Positions 21,769 through 32,757 of a stretch of 64,000 bases of DNA are shown here, one piece after another. The notes under the pieces were generated by a model. The model was not told where the DNA came from, made no database searches, and worked only from the letters and a program-made list of their open reading frames with translations. The stretch is from positions 62,001 through 126,000 of the forward strand of contig JADDMT010000017.1 of NCBI GenBank assembly GCA_021401465.1. Direction: 5' to 3'. The translations under genes and the position numbers were made by a program. Source of the stretch: Teratosphaeria epicoccoides (taxonomy: Eukaryota; Ascomycota; Dothideomycetes; Mycosphaerellales; Teratosphaeriaceae). Within the stretch, counting starts at the first letter, position 1. Each line of letters opens with the position of its first letter.

Positions 21769-23914
21769 TCAAGACCACACATCCTCCTGGTACTGGCTGC
21801 TGGCCCTCATGCCCTTCACGATTTCCTCAGCCTTTTGCTTCGACACATCGCGCTTCTCGGAGATGATCTGCGCCAGCACCTCGTTGACCTCACGAGCCAT
21901 GTTTGCCGCATCACCACAGACATAGAAATATGCTTTCTGCTCAAGCAACTTGTTCACTTCGTCTGCGTGCTCTTTGAGGCGATGCTGCACGTACACTTTG
22001 CTCGGGCCCTCTCGTGAAAACGCGGTGATAAGCTCGAAATTGTCGCCCAGATCTTGCTTGTATTTCTGATAGAAGAGTCAGTGTCAGAAGCAGATTTAAC
22101 AGGGAATTCGCGACGAAACATACCTCCCATTCATCCTCATACAAGAAGTCTTCGCTCGACTTCCGGCAACCGAAGAAGAGAATGGTCTTACCCACGTCCT
22201 CGCCATTCTTCGCCAAATGTGCCCGCTCCTGGACAAATCCGCGGAACGGCGCAACACCGGTACCTGGACCAATCATGATGACGGCCCTGGTCGGGTCTGA
22301 TGGAAGCTTGAAATTCGAGTGCCTGACGTGCACTGGGACGTGAACGCCATCATACTTGTTGCGTGGGCCAGTAATCGCGTAGTTCAGGCCATGAGGATCC
22401 GGATTAGGGTCTCCATGCTGCTTCTGCTTGAGTGCTAGAAGGTAGTTGGTCGTGACTCCCTTGACCACATGTGGCGCTCCTGGGGCCTCGAGCGACTCAA
22501 CCACTGCTGTAACGGAGATCTTGTTCTTCTGGACTAGCGAGCTGGAGGAGATGGAATAGTACCGAGGCTGAATCTTGTGGAGTGCTTCAATGAAAATGGA
22601 GAATGGGATGCTCGTCCACTTCTCAACACCAGACTGTGACTCGAGGAACTGTGCAATGTTGTAGTTCTTTACCGCGACTTCCTTCGCAAAGGCCTCCTTA
22701 TCACTGCCGATCTTGGTCATCTCGGCCTTAATGGATTCGTTTGGTGCGAATGGGGCCAGCTGAGAGACGAATTGACGCGAGACAGGCGCGCAGATCTCCA
22801 TGTGGTAACGAACGACGGCATCGTACGTCGTCGGTGACGGGAATGGTACCTTTGCGGTGGCATCAAGACCCTTTACGGCAATGACAGTGTGACGCTTCTT
22901 AGACAAGCCCAAAATGCTCAAAAATCGGTCGACCTCCTTGCCAGCGTTTGTGGGCCAGACTGCAACGTGGTCACCAGTCTGGTAAGACAAGTTCGAGCCA
23001 GAAATGTCAATCTCCATGTGCAAGCAGTTCCTTGTCTCGTCATTGAACAGCTCCCTGGACTCAGCGATGGGCGCAATGTAAGGATTGCTCGCGTTGTACG
23101 GGCCCTTGGACTGGCCTTCCAAATGGTTCTTATTTGGCTCGCCAAGGTACACGGTGTCATCGTCCGCATTCAAATCTGATCTCTCTGTGATCTCGTAGAC
23201 AGGCTCGTACACCGCCTCACGCTCTTCGAGGTTCAACGCGGATGACAACGCAGCCCACATGGGCTCCTTCCAAGCCAAGAAGTCCTCTTCCATGGTGCCA
23301 GCGCCATCGTCACCCTCACCAGCATCGCCAACGCGCTTTGCGCCGAGACGGTCCAAGAACTTCGACACGTTGCGGACCATAGAATTGTAATGTTCATATG
23401 TGTTGTTTCCGAGCCCGAAAGCGACGTAGTTGAGGTTGCTCAATGGCTTCTCTTCTGCGCCGCCCTTCTCACCGAATGTAACGTCGTCACCACTGAGAAA
23501 TTCATAGAACTCAACCGCATTGTCCGTTGGCTCACCCTCACCGTACGTCGCCAAGACGAAGAACGCGACTTTGTCCGGCGGAAACTGGTCAAGATTATCA
23601 TAGTCGTACTCTTCCAGATCCGCGACCATAGTCTTCAACCCGAATCTCGACGAGCCCTCTTTCGCGAGGCGAGAAGCATAGTCCTCAGCGGTGCCGGTCT
23701 GCGAGCCGTAGAAAATGACACAGTTCTTGCCTGTCTCCTCCAGCGTCTCCAAGATGTTTCTGCTCTTGCTTGCCTTTGCAGCATGGCCGTTCGCGAACGA
23801 TGAGGCATATGGGTCCTTTGGTACAGCCCAATATGTGCCTTTTGTGAAGTATGCGATGGTGCCTAGCAGCAGCGCTACCAGGACAACAATGTCCAGCGTG
23901 TCTAATTGCGCCAT
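21769..23914 (-). CDS. NADPH-cytochrome P450 reductase
   Basis: Electron donor to microsomal P450s (ergosterol synthesis, detoxification); called CPR, CprA or Ncp1 in fungi. Exons 22124-23914 and 21769-22065, with a 58-bp intron (GTATGT...TATCAG), give 695 residues, the normal length. A short lumenal tail and one N-terminal membrane anchor (IVVLVALLLGTIAYF) precede the FMN domain (YGSQTGTAEDYA, ATYGEGEPTDNA, FGLGNNTYEHYN). The FAD domain follows (RYYSISSSS, VVKGVTTNYL), then the NADPH domain (GPGTGVAPFRGF, FFGCRKSSEDFLYEDEW). Exon 2 supplies YVQHRL, FYVCGDAANMAREV and the C-terminal EDVWS, whose aromatic residue stacks on the flavin. The second methionine of the long frame (MAQLDTL, 23914) is chosen because it directly precedes the membrane anchor. 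Confidence 0.96.
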
Positions 23915-25027
23915 GACTGCTGTTGCCTGTCCTGTCGAAGCTCGCAACGCCCGCAATCAAGCGCGTATTCAAGACCCCACGAAGGTGGAAAAGATTTGAT
24001 GGTGACAATGACCGGCAAAAGCAGAGATCAGTGTGGCCGGACCAATCTTCGCTCGCTAGGCTGGGATGAGCCGAGTGAGGTGTGTTGATGGTCGTTGACT
24101 CAGTGTGTCTCGCTGGACAGCACACCAGCACAACGTGATATCTTTGTGACGAGTCGCGATGCTATCGAGAAGAATCCCTTCCACAGACGGCCGTGCATGT
24201 AGAGATGGTGCTTTCGATAAAGTACGGCGGGGCCGGCCTAGAAGAAGCTTAAGCGTCGGGAGACATGCGGTGCACTTGGCAGCCATACACACCGCGTTGT
24301 CACATGGGGACGACGGCGAGATGGCAAAAACGCTATTGAGATCAGGGTCATGACGCGACTGCGAAGTGACGCGATAGCAAGTGTGTTACACAATGTAGGC
24401 CAAGCATGGCAGTGATGGCTTGCGACACAGACAAGAAACGTAGCCAGTCGGTGCACATTTCACGGCGCAGCACTTGCCACTTTGGGAGTCATCAACTTGA
24501 CGGTCATGGCATCATGGACCCTTGTTGGCTCGGAACCATTCGCCGCCTTGCGATCAGCACTGATCGCGGCACAATTTCAGCGCTTGAATCATTTCCGGCA
24601 GCACATTTCGACGCACGTGACGGTCCCCCGGCGGAGCCTCAATGGCCTGCTCAGCATCACGAAGACCTCGTGATCCACGAAACGAAACGAGAGCGTCGTA
24701 TGCAGTTCGGAAACGCGAACTCCGACTCGTCGATGAGACATATCCATGCTACCTGGCTCGGGAAGTGCTCGCGAACAGACGCGCACAGCGCCAGCACAAG
24801 TACCGCTCCAGCACTACTGAAGAGATCCACACCGCACATTTGATCCTACCGGCGCAAGTCCCTCTCACACCCAGTAGTGACCCAAGTACCAGCCGCGGAG
24901 AGAACTTGTTGTGGCGCAGAACGGTTAGACAATTTGGAGATCTTTTCTCCTGGAACCAGCGCGTGTGTACATAGGTCCTGCAGAGGTCTATGCGATGTGC
25001 CAATTCATCAATTGCTATCTGACAATA
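23915..25027. other. Intergenic
   Basis: 1.1 kb comprising the promoter of the P450 reductase gene and the 3' flank of the ammonium transporter gene. Open frames on both strands overlap heavily (for example 24406-24843) and none has domain features. A TTGACTCA element occurs near 24094. Confidence 0.45.
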
Positions 25028-26593
25028 TCACTCCTTCTTCTGGCCGTCCAACCCGTTAACGCTGACACCCTCGGGTCTGGAGACGTTCTGCTCCGGGGCC
25101 ACGCCGTGTGTTATCTGGCTCTTCTCAACAAATGGAGCCCACTCAGAAGAGTCACCGATCTGCTCGTCGAAGAATTGATCAAAATCTAGGCCACGCATCT
25201 CAGCTTCGTCGCTCACTCTGAGGTGCAAGCCGGGGATGAATTTGAGAATGAGAAGAAGCAAGCAGCTGACCACGAACGAATAGGAAGAGATGGCAGCGAT
25301 CTCAGCGAATTGCCTGCCGATCTGAACGCCATTGCCATTCCAGCCACCGCGAGCCGATGTTGCACCGTCCAGAAATGAGATTGCCTCGTCAGCAAAGATA
25401 CCGGTGAAGAAAGATCCCATCATGCCACCCACGCCATGCAGCTTGAAAACCTCGAGACCGTCATCGACATGGAGCCAGTCATTAAGGTCTTGCAGAAGTG
25501 AGCAGACCGCCCCAGTCAGGAATCCTATGAGAGCAGCAGGCCAAACCTGAACGTAACCTGCAGCCGGCGTGATCCCGACGAGACCAGCGATTGCGCCCTC
25601 ACAAGCACCGACGACGCTGAATTTGCCGCGTGTGCGAATGTAATCAACCAGCACCCACCCGAGGACACCAGTACTGGCTGCCGCGTTGGTGTTGAAAGCA
25701 GCGTACATGGCCCTCACCGACGCATTCAGCGCTGAGCCTCCGTTGAAGCCAAACCAACCGAACCAGATCAGGATTGTGCCCAAGAAAACCATTGTGACGT
25801 TATGCGGCTTGCCATGACTGCGCTCACCAACATGCTTTCTCTTACCCAAGACCAAGGCGTAAGCCAGGCCAGCCCATCCGGAGGCGATGTGCACAGGCCC
25901 ACCTCCAGCAAAGTCGAGAGACGGCAGTTTGTAAAGCCAGCCATTGCTGTTCCAAGTCCAGCAGGCAATCGGGCAGTAGACGATGGTCGCCCACAGGAAC
26001 CCGAAGACTATCGAGGGTATGATGCGACCTCGCTCGAAGGAGCCGCCGATCACGATCTGAACAGTGCAGGCGCAGAACAGCAACTGATAGAGACAGAACA
26101 CAATCTCCGGGATGACTGCGCTGCCTGGCGACGGAGCTGCTTGCACCTTCATCATGCCGAAATTAGTAAGGTCGCCGATGAATGGACCGGCGGTGCGCGA
26201 GTATGCGAGTGAGTAGCCCCAGAACATCCATTGGAAGGTCGTGACGGCCACGACCATGATGGATTGGAAGAGAAGCGAGAGGGAGGATTTGCGACGCGCG
26301 AGGCCGCCGTAGAGCAGGCCGATGCCTGGGATGATGAGCCAGACGAGGAAGCCTGAGGTGGTGCGTATGGATATCAATGTGTGCTTTCTAAAGGTCCGAC
26401 GACCTGTCGTACTCACCGCAAACGATGAGATATGTGTAATGATACTCGAACCCAGAGTACTGGACATTGACATCAACGCCATGGCGCGAATCGCCTCCCC
26501 ATGGCTCAGACTCGTTGAAGACAGGCTGTCAATCTGGTCAGCCAAATGCGCACTGCATGTGTACCTAGAGTTGTGACTTACAGCCTCCGCCAT
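25028..26593 (-). CDS. Ammonium transporter, Mep2/MepA type
   Basis: Plasma-membrane ammonium permease of the Amt/Mep/Rh family. Three exons: 26582-26593 (only four codons, MAEA), 26417-26525 and 25028-26352, with introns of 56 bp (GTAAGT...GACAG) and 64 bp (GTGAGT...CCTCAG), give 481 residues. Spliced, the N-terminus reads PVFNESEPWGGDSRHGVDVN and then the first helix (GFLVWLIIPGIGLLYGG). The Amt signature region DFAGGGPVHIASGWAG carries the first pore histidine and FKLHGVGGMMGSFF the second. The intact twin-histidine pair is the Mep2 pattern; Mep1/Mep3 have Glu at the first site. About 11 helices are visible, and the C-terminal cytosolic tail starts at the conserved RVSDEAEMRGLDFDQF. Candidate GATA sites upstream fit nitrogen catabolite control. 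Confidence 0.95.
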   Translation of the reverse strand: MAEAVSHNSRYTCSAHLADQIDSLSSTSLSHGEAIRAMALMSMSSTLGSSIITHISSFAVSTTGRRTFRKHTLISIRTTSGFLVWLIIPGIGLLYGGLARRKSSLSLLFQSIMVVAVTTFQWMFWGYSLAYSRTAGPFIGDLTNFGMMKVQAAPSPGSAVIPEIVFCLYQLLFCACTVQIVIGGSFERGRIIPSIVFGFLWATIVYCPIACWTWNSNGWLYKLPSLDFAGGGPVHIASGWAGLAYALVLGKRKHVGERSHGKPHNVTMVFLGTILIWFGWFGFNGGSALNASVRAMYAAFNTNAAASTGVLGWVLVDYIRTRGKFSVVGACEGAIAGLVGITPAAGYVQVWPAALIGFLTGAVCSLLQDLNDWLHVDDGLEVFKLHGVGGMMGSFFTGIFADEAISFLDGATSARGGWNGNGVQIGRQFAEIAAISSYSFVVSCLLLLILKFIPGLHLRVSDEAEMRGLDFDQFFDEQIGDSSEWAPFVEKSQITHGVAPEQNVSRPEGVSVNGLDGQKKE

Positions 26594-27627
26594 AGCGTAT
26601 GTAACGCTCAGATTCCAAACTCGTCCAAGTGGAAAAACAAGGAACTACTGTAGGACCTATACAGGAAGGAGAAAGTGTTGAGACAATGCTGAGGACGTTC
26701 GAACAAAGAGACACTCGTACCTCGCTCGCGCGGCGGGCGCACCCTTACGATATGTATACCACTCCCAGACGCCATACTTGGCGCGCCAGCGTGGTCGATA
26801 CACCGGTGCCCGCCAACCACGACGCGATGCCAATAAATGCCCGTCCTCATTCTCACCAAGCCCTGGCTCCTCCAGGATTGCCTGCCGAACGTCGCGTGGG
26901 CAAGGACCTCGCACGCACAAAGAAGAAGCCAGATAGGCCACACAGGCCACATATCTCAGCGTCCCCGGCCCTCACTAATTGAGAGATCCTCGAAACCATC
27001 CATGATCCACGCCCCGCTCCCGATTCGTGTGCCGCTATACCACATCCTAGGCGAAGAGACTAGGCCACCTTGGCATCAGCAATCCGTAGCGAAAATCGCA
27101 GAGGGTTAGATGACCGCCAGAGAGTCGGCTGCAGGGTATCGCTCTATAGATAACCCGCAAGACTGTTGGGCGAGACAGGGGATCACGGGGTTAAACCAAG
27201 TATCTTGGCGGGCTGCAGTCGGAATGCCTCGATAGGCTGTCAGCGGGCTTGGCATTGGGTAATAGCTTTCACAAGCGCAGAAGGAGATGAATGGTCTTAC
27301 GGTAGGTGTTGTGACGTGCTGCTATGTTTTATTAGTAACTCTGCGCGCACAGGTGCGTCAGCACTCGAGATATCTTCGTTGTGATGCGTACTTCGCAGGG
27401 CCAAAATCACGGCCTTGGCCAATTTAAGGAACGTGTACTGTACAAGATTGTCGCCTCCCTACAGATATAGGTGGAAGACGAGCTATGTCTACATGCCGTC
27501 TATGCTATGCTCGAATTACTATAGTCACCATGACGCCCTTCACGGTTATACAGCCCGGCAGCATGGCCTCCTGTGGTCGGACGCAGCGGCTGATCTGCTT
27601 ACCAATCGCTTACGGCAAGCTGCTCAT
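26594..27627. other. Ammonium transporter promoter and RPN1 3' flank
   Basis: About 1 kb with no supportable gene. The left half is upstream of the ammonium transporter (minus) and contains three HGATAR sites listed separately. The right end is the 3' flank of RPN1, whose real stop codon is at 27628-27630. Confidence 0.5.
26931..27235. promoter_or_regulatory. Candidate GATA-factor sites upstream of the ammonium transporter
   Basis: Three matches to the nitrogen-regulatory consensus HGATAR: AGATAG at 26931-26936, AGATAA at 27148-27153 and CGATAG at 27230-27235, about 340, 555 and 640 bp upstream of the start. AreA/Nit2 control of fungal ammonium permeases is well established. The consensus is short and often occurs by chance, so this is suggestive only. 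Confidence 0.35.
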
Positions 27628-30451
27628 TTACGGCGCCTCCCATTCAGGATTCTAAATCGCAAAGTCAGCAAAGTGTGTATACTGGGGCGGTGCTCAGCCT
27701 TCAACTCACCTTCCGCAATATCGTCACACCCTCCATCACGTTCGATAAGCAGATCCATTCCTCATCCTCCAACTCTGCACGCTCACCATGACTCAGCAGC
27801 ACAGGCGTGCTCTGTGTCTGCCATCCTGTGATGGTCTTGGGCCTACCCGCCTGTCCAACCACATCGACTGCTTGACCGACCCGTACGTTTACCTGCACAG
27901 GCTTGAGATCCTCATCGAGCGTGACAAGAAATCTCGGGTGCATTGCGGTGACGAGGAAGTACAGCATGTAATGGTGGTCACCGAGAATGAAGTCCTTGGG
28001 ATTGCTGACAAGTGACATTGCAGTTGTGAGCAGGCCGGCGGCAGCGACACGAGATAGGACTGTTCGATCGGTGTGGAATGGGCTGATGCTGAGGGTGCCC
28101 TTGCCCATATGAACCAGACCTTGCGCGATGCGGACCATGAACAATGCGTTGGCGTCCCGGTGGTAGTATGACGCGAGCTGTCTCAGCAGCTGCGCCAGAC
28201 GGGCGTTGTTGGTACCGGCACCCAAGATACCCATCGCAAATATAGCGTTGACAGCTACGTCGATGTCATTGTCGTGCGAATATCTTGATAACGTGTCGTA
28301 AACCTTCATCTGTGGGTTGCTCGGGCTGATGAGACCCATGGCAAGAGGGACAGCCTTGCGAACGTTGGGTTCGCCATAGTGCATCAAATGTCCGAACTGG
28401 CGAAGTACCATATCCTGCCCAATCTCCTCGCCCATCGCGACGAGAGAAAGACCAATTATTGCATAGGCCTGCACCAGCGGGTCGACTTCCTCTTTCTTCT
28501 CGCCTTCTTTGCCATCCTCCTTCTTGTCGTCTTCTTTCCTCTTATCGTCCTCATCTTTCTCCTCGACATGCTCATTGCAGATGTGCAGAAGCTGCTGCAA
28601 TTTGAGCACAGCGCCTGTGCCAGTCCATGCACAGATCTCAGCGAGTACCGACGCCGGCTGAGACATCGGGTGGTCGATGGCCTTAAGTGTCTCCAGAATG
28701 ACGTCTACTTCCTCTTGCTGCCCGAAGTAGAGCAGCGCAAGGCCGAGCGTCATGAAGCGAGTCCACTTGTTCTTCAGTTGCGATGCGCGATCCTCATCCA
28801 AGAAAGTCTGAATGATGGCTTCTGAGACGTCAGACTGCGCAGACCCAACAAATACGAAACCGAGAGCAAGCGCTGCCATGGCTGATACTTGCATGTCCAA
28901 GCTGGTTTCCGTCACCATAGGGAGCAGGATCTCGAGCAAATCAGCGCTGTTCGACCCAGCATAGGCGAGACCCAGACCCATGATTCCTGCGACCCTGACA
29001 GCAGTGCTCTTTCCGTCCATGTCGCCCAGCAACGCCAGAGTTGGGTCGGAGTCCAACTTGACACCACTGTTCATGATTCCCATGGCCAATGCCGCACCTG
29101 CCTTGATCTGCTCTTCAGGTACGTAGGTGTAGTGGTCGATCTTGTCCAATCCCATCTCAACGTCCCACAACATGAGCATGCCCAACGAGGCAGCAGTCGA
29201 AATCTGACCCTCCTCCTTGACTTTCCATACCCAGCTGCCCTTGACACCCTCCTCTTTCAACATCAATTTGTCCTCACCAAAGCCCGCATTCACGAAAGCG
29301 TTCACGAAGGCTGATGCGAGGTTGTGGCGAGCGGAATCGGTGTTGGTCAGACCTGCGGTCCGCGACGATTCGAGGTGTGACTTATAGATGTCTTCGGGGA
29401 TCTTGGGATCCAGCACATTGAGTTCGCGTCCCAGGGACTTGTAGTACTCAGGCAGCTTGACGTTATTCAGGCACTCTTGGAGCTCGATATCTTCCGCATC
29501 CTCGTCTTCTAGCTCGAGCGGTATCCGTTGACGTGCAAGGATGAAGGCTAGCTGACGCTTCAACGCCTTGTCTGATGTTGCGGAGAAGTCGGATTTCATG
29601 AGCTCTATGTCGTTAAGTCTGATGGCAAGCGACATGGCTTGGGTGAGTTGCTTGTACTTCACGTAGATGTCGTGCGCTGTCCGTACGAAGCGGTCGTTGT
29701 CGGGGTATGTGAGCAGTGGCACCATCGACACCATGTACAGACACACGCGCGCATATGTGTTCTCGTCCACGAAGCCCTTGATCTCCTCAATTAACTCCAG
29801 CTCGGAAAGAATGTCGACCGCGTCTGCCTCTGCGTTGTGCGACAAGAAGAATGGTACCAACGTCCGCACCAAGCGAGTGAGCTCTTCTGTGTCCTTCTCT
29901 TCGTCTAGTCTCTGCTGGTACTCTTGTCCAATCTCCAGCGCCAAATGCCGCATGTACTCGTGACCCCAAGAACCAATCTCTGTGCTTGGCGCAAGCAGGC
30001 GGTATTTCAGAGTATCTCTTCGGTCCTCATCATCCGAATATGTCATGCCCAGGACCGAAAGCGTATCTGCCAGACTGTCCTTGTCTGCGCCCTTTGACCA
30101 TCGTTCGTAGGCTTCGACAAGCTTCTCGTAATGCGGCCTGAGAAACTTGAGCGGCTTAGGCACAGCCGTCATCGAAGATGTGGAGGTCTTGATGCTGGTC
30201 TTGATGGCCTCCAATGCCGGCTTGTACAGGAATTCGTCGTTCTCTGTGAGCCGCTCCACCAGCATATCCAGCTCATCCTTTAGCTTCTGGTCCTCCTCAC
30301 TCAGCTCTTCTGCGGGCAGGTCAAGGTCGCCGTCCTTCTTCGCGTCCTTTGCATCTTTGCCATCTTTTGCCGTACCGTTCACACCATTTGGTTGCTTCTC
30401 GTTGGCCTTGCCTTTGCCCTTGTCCTGCACCGCCTTCTCGTCCCTCGCCAT
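27628..30451 (-). CDS. RPN1: 26S proteasome regulatory subunit RPN1
   Basis: Largest scaffold subunit with Rpn2 in the 19S base; binds ubiquitin-like shuttle factors and Ubp6. Exons 27710-30451 and 27628-27651 flank a 58-bp intron (GTGAGT...GATTTAG). The last exon encodes only NPEWEAP plus stop, restoring the family C-terminus (ILRKNPEWE) that intron read-through would replace with VS. Total 921 residues. A Lys/Asp-rich disordered N-terminus (about 1-50) precedes a helical region beginning SEEDQKLKDELDMLVERL. The proteasome/cyclosome repeats lie centrally (for example AGIMGLGLAYAGS, AMAALALGFVFVGSA, PLAMGLISPSNP, AIFAMGILGAG), separated by an acidic-lysine insertion (DDKRKEDDKKEDGKEGEKK). The terminal domain has TPVLLSHGERAELEDEEW. 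The start is MARDEKAV at 30451, three residues into the open frame. Confidence 0.96.
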
Positions 30452-30827
30452 GCTTCTCAATCAACCAAGGCGGACGTCCGCTCTATTAATGCGCGGTGAT
30501 CCTTCTGACTGCGCGCCGTCCTGAGTGCCGAAACTAATACTTGTGATGGATCGCACAACGACGAGGTCGATGGGATGTCTCTGATATGGCGTTGGCGAGC
30601 GTTTCTCGATGCTTGATGTCGTGTGCTGCAAGCGAGGCGGCGACCTGCACGAGAAACCACCGCACCGCCAAAGCTTCGGTCCACTCCGCGAACTTCAACG
30701 TGGAAGCTTTAAATCCCAGTTTTCCATATGCTACTCCCTCCATACATGTACCATCAACATTCATATTCTGGTCTGCTCAGGCGATCCCGGAAATATCCTC
30801 AATTACCAGTCTGGTCGCATAGCCGCC
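30452..30827. promoter_or_regulatory. Divergent promoter between RPN1 and RIO2
   Basis: 376 bp between the two start codons; both promoters must lie here. I did not find an obvious proteasome-associated control element, although the yeast consensus need not apply in this lineage. Confidence 0.5.
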
Positions 30828-32297
30828 ATGAAGTTGGACATCAAGGCCATCCGCTATCTCACGTCTGAGGACTGGCGAGTTCTTCAGGCCGTACGTACCG
30901 CATGATCCTTCACCGGAACACATTGGCTGACCGTCGCTGACAGGCCGCTGCAGGTTGAGCAAGGCAGTAAGAACCACGAACTCGTGCCTACACCACTCAT
31001 ACAACAGATCGCTGGTCTAAGAGGTGGCAGTGGAGTGCACAGATGCATATCCAATCTTGCAAAAGTCGGGCTGATCGCCAAGGTCAAGAATGCCAAATGT
31101 AAGTGCACAATCATGCGCGGGACGTCTTTTGAGCCTCATTCCTGATCTTTTCGATTAGATGACGGATACAGACTGACATACGGCGGGCTCGACTACCTTG
31201 CCCTCAACACCCACCGCAAGAGCAATGCAATCTTCTCGCTTGGCAACCAGATTGGTGTCGGTAAGGAGTCAGACATCTACATCACTGCATCGCCGGATGG
31301 CCGACAGCAAGTCCTCAAACTCCACAGACTGGGTCGCATTTCTTTTCGGACGGTCAAGACGAACAGAGACTATTTGAGGAAGAGGAGTACCGGATCATGG
31401 ATGTACCTGTCAAGGCTGGCTGCGCACAAGGAGCATGCATTCATGCGCGTGTTGCATCGGGAAGGCTTCCCAGTCCCAGAGCCGGTGGCATGGTCAAGGC
31501 ATACGGTGGTGATGGAGTTCATCGACAGCTTTCCGCTGCGCATGGTCGAGGAGGTCGCAAACCCCGGCAAGCTTTACGCAGAACTAATGGATCTCATCGT
31601 CAAGCTGGCACATCGAGGACTGATTCACGGCGATTTTAACGAGTTCAACATCCTTATCAAGGAGATTCCTGAAGAGAGGACCGGTAAAGCCAAGGTGCAA
31701 CCGATTCTGATCGATTTCCCGCAAACCATATCCACCAATCATGCGAACGCAGAGTATTACTTTGATCGGGACGTGGCATGCATCAAGCGATACTTTCAGC
31801 GACGATTCAAGTATGTTTCTGACGAGCCCGGACCGTACTTCAGAGACGCCTTGAGAGGCGCAGATGTTGAGGGCAGATTAGATGTTGAGGTTGAGGCGAG
31901 TGGTTTCAGCAAGAAAATGGCGAAGGAGCTGGATCGGTATGTCGAGGTTGTTGGTGGGGACCAAGAGGAGAGCGAAGCTGCGAGTGCTGCGAACGGTGTG
32001 CCTGAGCGTGCTGCGGACGGCCAAGCGAGCGAGGAAGATGCTCCGGACGACGGACAGGGAGAGGAGGAGGAGGATGACTTTGGTCAGGAGCATGCGCGGT
32101 CAAACTCGCAGACCGACGATCAGATCCTTGCAGAGCAAATTACCAGCCTATCTGTGGAGGGCTACTTTGCAGTTAAGCCAGTGAAGCCTTCGGACTACGG
32201 TCTGATGCCGCTAGATCTTGGTGGTCTGCAATCAAATGCTGGTGCTGTATCGGAGAAGGTCAGGACGAACAAAAAGACGACCGGCTGGTCTATATGA
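30828..32297 (+). CDS. RIO2: RIO2 atypical protein kinase/ATPase
   Basis: Required for late cytoplasmic maturation of the 40S subunit. Exons 30828-30890, 30954-31098 and 31159-32297, with introns of 63 and 60 bp (both canonical, ending GCAG and TTAG), give 448 residues. The N-terminal winged helix specific to RIO2 covers about 1-85 (MKLDIKAIRYLTSEDWRVLQ and VEQGSKNHELVPTPLI). The kinase domain shows the RIO glycine loop GVGKESDIY (102-110), catalytic HGDFNEFN with D228, and the metal-binding DFPQ at 255-258. The C-terminal 150 residues are acidic and disordered (GEEEEDDFGQEH), ending in KKTTGWSI. The longest open frame starts only at 31374 and would miss the winged helix and the P-loop. Confidence 0.96.
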
Positions 32298-32757
32298 TAG
32301 TCTCAAGGGATGCTCCAGACACGCGACAGTGAAGATGGTGGGTGGTCCTGCAATGCATTTACGAGTCCAGTGAGTATGTGCAAACCAGTAATCGGAATGA
32401 CCGCTCATCGCCGCTTCGCCCCTGGTCCCTTGATGTCCTGATCTGTTGTAGGACCAGAGCGGATGGATCGAACAAAACACGAATGGCCAGACGCGGTCAT
32501 CAGACAGCTTCGGCCTCACAAAACCGTCCCATTATTTCCGCCGTTTGATATTGACGTGTAGTGACCTCAAAATACGCAGGCACGGACCCCCGGGAGAATT
32601 GTCGGCTGCTCGGCGTTTCCATGCATGGCCGCACACAGATCAATTTTGGACGCAACATTGAAAACATTGAACATACATCCCAACATCAGCTAGACATATT
32701 CGCAACGATCGCTGGACAGCTTCGAGAATCCCTGAACACGATAGACAAGTTCCCATC
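32298..32757. other. Intergenic
   Basis: 460 bp between two plus-strand genes, holding the RIO2 3' flank and the promoter of the SET gene. No gene seen. Confidence 0.5.
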
